Shown here piece after piece: positions 1-5,931 of a stretch of DNA of 11,661 bases; the stretch's first letter is position 1, and every line of letters starts with the position of its first letter. The notes beneath the pieces were generated by a model. The model worked only from the letters and a program-made list of their open reading frames with translations. It searched no databases and was not told the DNA's origin. The DNA comes from Clostridiales bacterium. Its GTDB lineage: Bacteria > Bacillota > Clostridia > Lachnospirales > Lachnospiraceae. The DNA is taken from positions 1 through 11,661 of the forward strand of contig JAHZHF010000062.1 in the NCBI GenBank assembly GCA_019420405.1, in the 5' to 3' direction. Made by a program: the position numbers and the translations under genes.

Positions 1-12
1 ATTTCGACAAAG

Positions 13-226
13 ATTCTGTGGGGATGGAGGATGGCGAGGGGCGCCTTCGGAAGGGGATTAGTGAAACTTAAAGTACCGGATACGGATGTCAGGGCAGGCG
101 GGGCGCTTGTCTGAGCGTCAGCGAGTTAAGCCCCGGCTGTCCTTGCCTTTAATCCGTATCCGGTACTTTGTAGTTTCCCTTATCCCCTGGAGCGAAGCCT
201 TGAGCCGTCCTCCATCCCCGCAGAAT
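13..226 (+). repeat. Long imperfect inverted repeat, candidate structured RNA
   Basis: This gene-free stretch folds into one rod about 214 bases long. Seen directly: 13-35 pairs with 204-226 (23 positions, two of them T-G); 43-49 pairs with 193-199 with one mismatch; 52-58 with 182-188; 63-68 with 172-177; 70-87 with 152-169 (18 perfect pairs); 88-104 with 130-146 with two mismatches; and an apical hairpin of 106-109 with 122-125 and 111-114 with 118-121 closing a GCG loop. The few asymmetric spots are short bulges such as 147-151. All wobble positions are G-T on the plus strand, so the rod is more stable as a plus-strand RNA. No coding frame of note crosses it. It could be a non-coding RNA, a MITE-like mobile hairpin, or a 3' barrier for the minus-strand gene ending at 297. 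I do not recognise a named RNA family. The structure is certain; its function is unknown. Confidence 0.75.
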
Positions 227-296
227 ACGTTTTAGAAATCAGCTCTGTTTTCGGATGTTTTTCAAAAGGACGTTAGTGAACTAAATAGCTGCCCCA

Positions 297-3200
297 TCAT
301 TCGAACAGACTCATCTGATGGAACTCCTCCTTCTCTTTTCTCATATCTGTCCACTCCGGTCCTCTGTCCCGCAGTTCTTCCAGGAACTCTGAAGGTTCTT
401 CCCCCGTCGTAATAATCAGCTCTTCCTTCGCGCGGGTGATTCCCACGTAGAAAAGTCTCCGTTCCTCTTCCAGATCCGTGCTGTGGTTTCCTCCTTCCAG
501 AGGGATCATTCCCCTGTCAGCCCCAAAAAGAAATACCACGGGAAATTCCAGACCTTTTGATCCGTGCATGGTCATCAAAGTCACAGCCTCAGAAATATAC
601 TTCTTATTTCCGCATCTTTTCAGATCGCTCTCAACGCCCAGCTTCAGAGCATCCAGAAATTCATTCATGCTTTTGTGAAACAGCGCCATCTGCCGGAATT
701 TTTCCATCGCCTCATTCCCCGTAAGCTGCATCTCTTCTAGCCAGACTTTCAGAAACTGCTCCGGCTTTTTCTTCCGGAACGGCTCCCGGAATTTCTCTCC
801 CGCATTTCTGACGATCTCCTCCGTCACCGGATTCCATTCCAGCTCCCAGAGCAGACGCGCACTCTGTTCCATAGCCGGCCGGTTCTGAGGATCGCTTAAA
901 TACTGAAAGAAGCTGATACTCCCCTGGATACAGTTCTCTTTTAGGAATTCCTCCCGTCCTGCCACAATGCACGGAATCCCTTCTTTTCTCAGGCACTTCT
1001 CCAAAAGTTCCGTCTGCCGGTTCGTCCGGCAGAGCACCGCAATATCACCGAATCCTCTCATCTTCTGGCCATCTCGCTCCCAGGCCGTCCGGTGAGCTTC
1101 CAGCATCCCGATTCCTCCCGCCAGACTGCCGATCTCTTTCGCGATAAATACCGCCTGCCCCATGGGCCCCTTCGACTGTGCAATCCGAACCGGCTCCCCG
1201 GCAGGACAATTCGCCCTGAGTCCTCTCTCCCTGGCGTCAGACATTCCGCCTGCGCGGATCACAGTTTCTGCGGCTGATAGGATCTGCGGCGTCGAACGAT
1301 AATTCTCCCTCAGAACGATCTCTTCGATATCCGGATACTCTCCCAGGAGACGCTCAAAACACGATGCATCCGCACCCCGGAATCCATAGATCGACTGGTC
1401 CGGATCTCCGATCACAAACAGTTCTCTTCCGGCCGCATGCCAGAGCCGGATCAAACGGTGCTGAAGCGGATTGATATCCTGGAATTCATCCACAAGAAGA
1501 TACTGAAAACGCTTTTCCCATCCCGGGGCAGCATTCCCGCTCTCGATCTTCTCCGCAGTCTTTAGCAGAAGATCGTCGAAATCAAAGAGAGCATTCTCCG
1601 CCTTTTTCTCTTCATAACGCAGAAATGCCTTCTCGAACTCCTCTTTTTCACGGCAGTCCCCAGCTTCTCCGGTCATTACGACAGTCATTCCGGATTTCAT
1701 CCGGGATACAGCCTCCAGAAACTCTCTTACATCCATCCCCAGGCCGGTCTCTCCCAGAACTCTCTCGGCGATTTCCTTAAGCTGGGCGTCCCCTGCAAGG
1801 AAGAACTGTTCCCCCTGATCCTTTAAAAAGGTGAGACAGATCGCATGAAACGTCCCGATCTGCATGGATTTTGACGCCTGCTTTCTCCCCGTTTCTCTGC
1901 CGATCCTCTCCTTCATCTCTGCCGCCGCCTGGTTTGTAAATGTGACTGCAGTGATTCCGGAGGGGCGCACTCTCCTGTTTTCCAGAAGATACGCAAGCCT
2001 TGACACGAGCGTTTTCGTCTTTCCTGTCCCGGGTCCGGCTTTTACCGCGATGCGCGGAGAAAGTGATGTGACTGCCTGCGCCTGCTCCCGGTTCAAAGCA
2101 GGTGTTTTTGCCGCACTCCCGCTCCTTGCCATCGACTCCACCGCATGTTCTGTCTTCTGAGCCGCATGTTCTGCGCCTTTCTGGATTTTTTCTGTCTTCT
2201 CTCCGGCAGACGCAGCAGGTTCCGAATCCGCTCTTAGCATATCAAAGAAATTCATCTGCCCCTCTGTATTTTCCAACTCCTCCGTACTAAAGAGCCGGAT
2301 GATCCCATACTCTCCGTCAAATCCCGGAATCCGCTCCACCTCGCCTCTTCTGAGTCTTGCGATCCCTTCCGCAGTTCTCGAGCCCGCTGCACTTCTGATC
2401 TCCTCCAGAGGAATCTCCCTCAAAATCTCAAACTCAGGCCCCAGCTTCGAGATCAAGTTCATATATTCTCCGGTCACCTTCTTGCTCGCCGCGGAACACC
2501 CGAGCGACGCAGCCAGCACCTCCGGCAGAGGCACAAGGCTTTCAAACGCCTTCGCGCCCGGTCTCACATAATTCTCCGGCCTGTCCGCAAGCTCCTCTAC
2601 CCGGTGAGACACTCCGACTGTAATCTTCCTTCCGCACACAGGACAGATCCCGTTATACTTCATCGTCTCCGACGGACTCAGACAGAGACTGCACTTCCGA
2701 TGTCCGTCCATGTGATATTTCCCCTCCTCAGGGAAAAACTCAATCGTTCCGTACAGCCCTTCTCCCGTCTGTATGGCGCGCGAGAGGCCCTCATAAGAAA
2801 GTGGAATATCCAGCAGGTTCGCCTCCCGGCCAAGCTTTGCCGGAGAGTGAGCATCCGAGTTGGAGATGAGCTGATACTTGTCCAGCGCAGACACCCTCCA
2901 GTTCATCGGCGGATCAGAGGAGAGCCCGGTCTCCACAGCATGAATATGCGGTGTCATATCCCCGAAGCACTCTTCCATTGAATCAAAGCCGGAAAAGGCT
3001 CCAAACAGAGAAAAATGGGGCGTCCAGATATGGGCCGGCACATAAACTGCCGAAGGGCACAATTCCAGCACGATTTCCAGAAGATCGTGACAGTCCAGCC
3101 CCAGAATCGGCCTTCCGTCCGAGTGTATATTCCCGATCTGCTCCAGTTTCGCCGAGATCCGCTCCGCATCCTCCAGCCCCGGGAGAAGTATGACGCTGTG

Positions 3201-3524
3201 AACCTTGCGGACACGTCCGCCTTTTTTGTAGATCGAGCTGATCTCCCCCGTAATTACAAAACGGGGAGCGCCCCCTGGGTCTGCGCTGCTCCCGGGAACT
3301 GCTCCCTCCTTAATCCGGTATTCCTCCTTGAGCACGTAAAGACCTTCCTCCGCCGGCTCCAGCTTCTCCGATAGTTCTTCCCGCCAGGCGGGATGTGTAA
3401 AGTCTCCTGTCCCCACGATGTGAATTCCTTTTCTGCGCGCCCACAGATCAAGGAATTCCGGCGTGCAGTCCTTGCTTGTCGCACGGGAATAACGGGAGTG
3501 AATATGTAAATCTGCGATGTACAT
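297..3524 (-). CDS. EndoQ-like PHP endonuclease fused to UvrD/PcrA-type SF1 helicase
   Basis: A protein of about 1075 residues made of two enzymes. Residues 1-430 match the EndoQ/TIGR00375 PHP family: DLHIHS (5-10), GTGDF (38-42), E94, H109, PAHIW (163-167) and SNSDAH (221-226) supply the usual PHP metal ligands, and a Zn-ribbon follows with C278/C281 and C294/C297. EndoQ enzymes nick DNA 5' of deaminated or abasic bases. After an Ala/Glu/Lys-rich linker (about 431-476) comes a complete SF1A helicase: Q-motif (477-485), Walker A AGPGTGKT (496-503), DEFQD (679-683), GDPDQSIYGFRGAD (706-719), ENYRST (740-745), TMHGSKGLEF (985-994) and YVGITRAKEEL (1026-1036). The helicase half is about 600 residues, shorter than a typical PcrA. 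The chain ends in QMSLF, a clamp-binding-like motif. The ATG at 3524 is chosen because AAGGTGA precedes it and family members begin close to the DLHIHS motif; a GTG at 3560 would add 12 residues. The domain calls are firm; the substrate is inferred. Confidence 0.93.
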   Translation of the reverse strand: MYIADLHIHSRYSRATSKDCTPEFLDLWARRKGIHIVGTGDFTHPAWREELSEKLEPAEEGLYVLKEEYRIKEGAVPGSSADPGGAPRFVITGEISSIYKKGGRVRKVHSVILLPGLEDAERISAKLEQIGNIHSDGRPILGLDCHDLLEIVLELCPSAVYVPAHIWTPHFSLFGAFSGFDSMEECFGDMTPHIHAVETGLSSDPPMNWRVSALDKYQLISNSDAHSPAKLGREANLLDIPLSYEGLSRAIQTGEGLYGTIEFFPEEGKYHMDGHRKCSLCLSPSETMKYNGICPVCGRKITVGVSHRVEELADRPENYVRPGAKAFESLVPLPEVLAASLGCSAASKKVTGEYMNLISKLGPEFEILREIPLEEIRSAAGSRTAEGIARLRRGEVERIPGFDGEYGIIRLFSTEELENTEGQMNFFDMLRADSEPAASAGEKTEKIQKGAEHAAQKTEHAVESMARSGSAAKTPALNREQAQAVTSLSPRIAVKAGPGTGKTKTLVSRLAYLLENRRVRPSGITAVTFTNQAAAEMKERIGRETGRKQASKSMQIGTFHAICLTFLKDQGEQFFLAGDAQLKEIAERVLGETGLGMDVREFLEAVSRMKSGMTVVMTGEAGDCREKEEFEKAFLRYEEKKAENALFDFDDLLLKTAEKIESGNAAPGWEKRFQYLLVDEFQDINPLQHRLIRLWHAAGRELFVIGDPDQSIYGFRGADASCFERLLGEYPDIEEIVLRENYRSTPQILSAAETVIRAGGMSDARERGLRANCPAGEPVRIAQSKGPMGQAVFIAKEIGSLAGGIGMLEAHRTAWERDGQKMRGFGDIAVLCRTNRQTELLEKCLRKEGIPCIVAGREEFLKENCIQGSISFFQYLSDPQNRPAMEQSARLLWELEWNPVTEEIVRNAGEKFREPFRKKKPEQFLKVWLEEMQLTGNEAMEKFRQMALFHKSMNEFLDALKLGVESDLKRCGNKKYISEAVTLMTMHGSKGLEFPVVFLFGADRGMIPLEGGNHSTDLEEERRLFYVGITRAKEELIITTGEEPSEFLEELRDRGPEWTDMRKEKEEFHQMSLFE

Positions 3525-3528
3525 TCCG

Positions 3529-3535
3529 TCACCTT
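3529..3535 (-). promoter_or_regulatory. Ribosome binding site deciding the fusion gene start
   Basis: On the minus strand AAGGTGA lies four bases before the ATG at 3524. It matches the downstream half of the extended Shine-Dalgarno sequence. The alternative GTG at 3560 has no comparable purine-rich site at the right distance, so the ATG start is preferred. Confidence 0.55.
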
Positions 3536-3590
3536 CTTTATCCTTATCGTATTGCTTCACAGTCCCATCTTTGCAGGCTGTTTCCCCTGT

Positions 3591-3599
3591 ATTTTAGCA
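3591..3599 (-). promoter_or_regulatory. Candidate extended -10 promoter for the endonuclease-helicase gene
   Basis: The minus strand reads TGCTAAAAT, an extended -10 element (TGnTAtAAT) with one mismatch in the hexamer. A recognisable -35 box at 17-base spacing is poor (about three of six matches), which is usual for extended -10 promoters. It lies about 65 bases before the ATG at 3524 and downstream of the inverted repeat at 3621-3663, so the fusion gene may have its own promoter rather than depend on readthrough from the ATPase operon. Sequence-only prediction. Confidence 0.4.
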
Positions 3600-3620
3600 C
3601 ATCGGATACTTCATCACAGA

Positions 3621-3675
3621 ACCACAGGACAGCATTATCCGTAAAATAATACTGTCCTGTGGTTTCTCTTTTTTG
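3621..3675. terminator. Perfect 12-bp inverted repeat with one-sided T-tract
   Basis: ACCACAGGACAG (3621-3632) is matched exactly by its reverse complement at 3652-3663. The stem extends inward past one mismatch into five A/T pairs, leaving the 7-base loop CCGTAAA. A T-rich run (3664-3674) follows on the plus strand only. On the minus strand, where the ATPase operon ends 33 bases earlier, the same run is an A-tract before the hairpin and no T-tract follows it. The hairpin could end or protect the operon transcript, but by its polarity it is a better intrinsic terminator for plus-strand (antisense) transcription. Confidence 0.6.
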
Positions 3676-3695
3676 TATGCGGTTTTCTTCCCGCT

Positions 3696-4352
3696 TTACT
3701 TCTCGCTGTAATGGTGAGCTTCCTCGAGCATCATATCCTTCACTTTCATCAGACGGATCTGAGTGCTCCGCTCATTTTCATCCAGCTTCATCGTAATATA
3801 TTTGATGCTTTCTTCCGTCTCCGGAATAATCACATGTTCCAGCGCATTCACACGCCTTCTCGTCTTCTCGATCTCTGCCGCCATGAGCTGGCAGGCCTTC
3901 TCTATTTCCGCCAGGCGGATCATATCCGGGAGCACATCTGCGAGCGATTTTACTGCTCCGTCCAGATCCCCCGATGTGAAGGCAAATCCATAAGAATAAA
4001 TATCATTTTCATCTGCCGTCCTCGTCCTGTACTCAAACGTCGGGATATCCACACTCATGATATTCTTCTCGCCCGCTTCCAGGTAAACTTCCTGCCGGGG
4101 CGCCATAAGCGCCGTATTGAGAGCCGCTTCGGACATCCCCGCCTTTGCGATGACGAAATTCCGGTTTGCAGACTTGATTCCGGCTTCCACTTTCTTCCGC
4201 ACTTCCATATTCTCGCGGACAAGATCGAGATACTGGCGCATCAGCTCATCGCGCTTGTCTTTTAAGAGCTTGTGACCACGGACAGCCGTAAGTCTCTTCT
4301 TTTTGAGACGGGTCAGCTCCATCCGGGTCGGGTTCACATGTTTTGCCGCCAA
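3696..4352 (-). CDS. ntpD: V-type ATP synthase subunit D (central shaft)
   Basis: Subunit D is the long coiled-coil axle that, with F, transmits rotation between the A3B3 head and the membrane ring. The product has 218 residues, near the family length of about 205-220. The hallmark N-terminal block VNPTRMELTRLKKKR (6-20) and GHKLLKDKRDEL (26-37) forms the first shaft helix; the second lies around 147-178 (LAEIEKACQLMAAEIEKTRR and onwards), with a short globular insert between them. It begins with TTG, supported by a near-perfect AAAGGAGGTG at 7-base spacing and by conservation of the residues just after it. It is the last gene of the operon and the only one separated from its neighbour by a large gap (196 bases of GC-rich repeats). 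It is present once per enzyme. Confidence 0.96.
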   Translation of the reverse strand: MAAKHVNPTRMELTRLKKKRLTAVRGHKLLKDKRDELMRQYLDLVRENMEVRKKVEAGIKSANRNFVIAKAGMSEAALNTALMAPRQEVYLEAGEKNIMSVDIPTFEYRTRTADENDIYSYGFAFTSGDLDGAVKSLADVLPDMIRLAEIEKACQLMAAEIEKTRRRVNALEHVIIPETEESIKYITMKLDENERSTQIRLMKVKDMMLEEAHHYSEK

Positions 4353-4357
4353 AACGC

Positions 4358-4367
4358 CACCTCCTTT
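4358..4367 (-). promoter_or_regulatory. Ribosome binding site for the TTG start of subunit D
   Basis: The minus strand reads AAAGGAGGTG, nearly full complementarity to the 16S rRNA 3' end, with seven bases between the AGGAGG core and the TTG at 4352. This supports a non-ATG start. It is 23 bases downstream, in transcription order, of the last 61-bp repeat, so hairpins there could affect access to it. Confidence 0.8.
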
Positions 4368-4390
4368 ATCGATTTATCGGTCTTCCGGGA

Positions 4391-4569
4391 CCGCCCCGCC
4401 GGGGCTTCCGGGACAGGCACCTCCGCTTACGCTTCGGAGCCAGTCTTTTCCCCGCCCCGCTGGGGCTTCCGGGACAGGCACCTCCGCTTACGCTTCGGAG
4501 CCAGTCTTTTTCCCGCCCCGCTGGGGCTTCCGGGACAGGCACCTCCGCCTACGCTTCGGAGCCAGTCCC
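4391..4569. repeat. Three tandem 61-bp GC-rich hairpin repeats between B and D
   Basis: Units begin at 4391, 4452 and 4513 with an exact 61-base period (the GGGACAGG block recurs at 4410, 4471 and 4532). Units 1 and 2 differ at 2 of 60 positions; units 2 and 3 at 1 of the first 55. Each unit holds a GCCCC-(3 nt)-GGGGC stem (4393-4405, 4454-4466, 4515-4527) and a second imperfect palindrome around CTCCG...CGGAG. In unit 3 this palindrome is longest (4532-4569): GGGAC/GTCCC, GGC/GCC and TCCG/CGGA pair around a 9-base loop. The block fills most of the intergenic gap and its unit 3 overlaps the 3' end of the B gene. It looks like a recently amplified dispersed palindromic element. Confidence 0.9.
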
Positions 4570-5931
4570 GTAGTAAGCGTCCAGGAATTTGTCGTCGATT
4601 CGTTTGAGTTCGGTGCGCGGCAGCATACGCAGAAGTTTCCAGCCGATATCCAGCGTCTCTTCGATTCCGCGGTCGGTATTATATCCCTGGGAGACATATT
4701 CCTGCTCGAATGCATCTGCGAACTTCGCGTACATCAGGTCGATCTCAGTCAATGCCGCCTCTCCCAGGATGACCATGAGTTCTTTCGCGTCTTTTCCGCG
4801 GGCATACGCGGCGAAGAGCTGGTTCATCGTATTGGAGTGGTCTGCACGGGTCTTGCCCTCGCCGATTCCCTTGTCTTTCAGACGGGACAGAGACGGGAGC
4901 ACGTCGATAGGCGGGGTTATGCCCTTTCGATACAGCTCACGGCTTAAGATGATCTGTCCCTCTGTAATATATCCGGTCAGATCCGGGATAGGGTGCGTCT
5001 TGTCATCTTCGGGCATGGTCAGAATCGGAATCATAGTGATACTTCCCTTCTTCCCGTTCTGACGTCCCGCTCTTTCATAAATGGATGCCAGATCCGTATA
5101 CATATACCCCGGGTATCCGCGGCGTCCGGGCACTTCCTTGCGGGCTGCGGAAACCTCACGCAGCGCATCCGCATAGTTGGTGATATCTGTCAGGATAACA
5201 AGCACATGCATGTCTTTCTCAAACGCCAGATACTCAGCGGCTGTCAGTGCCATCTTCGGTGTCGCGATACGCTCGATGGCCGGGTCGTTTGCCAGGTTCA
5301 CAAACAGGACGGTACGGTCAAGGGCACCCGTCTCCCGGAAACTCTCGATAAAGAAGTTGGACTCCTCAAATGTGATACCCATAGCCGCGAATACAACGGC
5401 AAAGTTTTCATCCGTACCAAGTACCTTCGCCTGCCTTGCGATCTGCGCGGCAAGCTGTGCGTGGGGAAGTCCCGACGCCGAGAAGATCGGCAGCTTCTGC
5501 CCTCTTACCAGTGTGTTCAGTCCGTCGATCGCAGACACTCCGGTCTGGATAAACTCCTCCGGATAGCTTCTCGCCGCCGGATTCATCGGCAGACCGTTGA
5601 TATCCATCCGGGCGTCCGGAAGAATCTCCGGCCCGTCGTCAATGGGACGGCCCAGTCCGTCAAACACACGGCCCAGCATGTCCTCAGATACGCCCAGCTC
5701 CATACTCCGTCCGAGGAAACGTACCTTACTGTTGGACAGGTTGATTCCCGTGGAGCTTTCAAAGAGCTGTACGAGCACGTCGCTTCCGTTGACCTCCAGC
5801 ACCTTGCAGCGCCTTGTCTCGCCGCTGGCAAGCTCGATCTCTCCCAGCTCATCATATGTCACGCCTTCCACGCCGCGCACAAGCATCAGCGGTCCGGCTA
5901 CTTCCTGTATCGTTCTGTACTCTTTAGGCAT
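4549..5931 (-). CDS. ntpB: V-type ATP synthase subunit B (non-catalytic head subunit)
   Basis: Three B subunits alternate with three A subunits in the A3B3 head; B completes the nucleotide sites but does not itself hydrolyse ATP. The product has 460 residues, close to Enterococcus NtpB. It has the beta-barrel start (about 1-75), then the RecA-like domain in which the P-loop is replaced by PIFSASGLPHAQL (148-160) with no GKT, as expected for B. SLSR (347-350) places an arginine where the E. hirae arginine finger lies, completing the catalytic site of the adjacent A. The ATG directly follows the A stop (TAA-ATG), and its AGGAGG (5940-5945) is inside the last codons of A, implying coupled translation. 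The last few residues, GTGSEA, and the TAG stop are encoded by a 61-bp repeat unit rather than by ordinary gene sequence. Confidence 0.97.
   Translation of the reverse strand: MPKEYRTIQEVAGPLMLVRGVEGVTYDELGEIELASGETRRCKVLEVNGSDVLVQLFESSTGINLSNSKVRFLGRSMELGVSEDMLGRVFDGLGRPIDDGPEILPDARMDINGLPMNPAARSYPEEFIQTGVSAIDGLNTLVRGQKLPIFSASGLPHAQLAAQIARQAKVLGTDENFAVVFAAMGITFEESNFFIESFRETGALDRTVLFVNLANDPAIERIATPKMALTAAEYLAFEKDMHVLVILTDITNYADALREVSAARKEVPGRRGYPGYMYTDLASIYERAGRQNGKKGSITMIPILTMPEDDKTHPIPDLTGYITEGQIILSRELYRKGITPPIDVLPSLSRLKDKGIGEGKTRADHSNTMNQLFAAYARGKDAKELMVILGEAALTEIDLMYAKFADAFEQEYVSQGYNTDRGIEETLDIGWKLLRMLPRTELKRIDDKFLDAYYGTGSEA

Noticed and set aside
273..284. TTAG-TGAA-CTAA palindrome just after the endonuclease-helicase stop, as a terminator
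   Set aside because: The stem is four A/T-rich pairs and no good T-run follows at the right distance; it is too weak to call.
712..3532. Short open frames on both strands within the endonuclease-helicase gene
   Set aside because: All overlap a long frame with complete conserved motifs in both halves; none has a ribosome site or known domain.
3525..3560. GTG at 3560 as the start of the endonuclease-helicase
   Set aside because: Its ribosome site is weak and the 12 added residues (charged, Asp/Lys-rich) are unlike the PHP family N-terminus, while the ATG at 3524 has AAGGTGA before it.
4391..4569. CRISPR array
   Set aside because: There are no unique spacers; the whole 61-bp unit is repeated, and there are only three units.
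4272..4947. Plus-strand open frames with repeated Arg-rich peptides over the B-D gap
   Set aside because: The peptide repeats only reflect the 61-bp DNA units. As 61 is not a multiple of three, the frame shifts between units, so a real protein repeat is not maintained.
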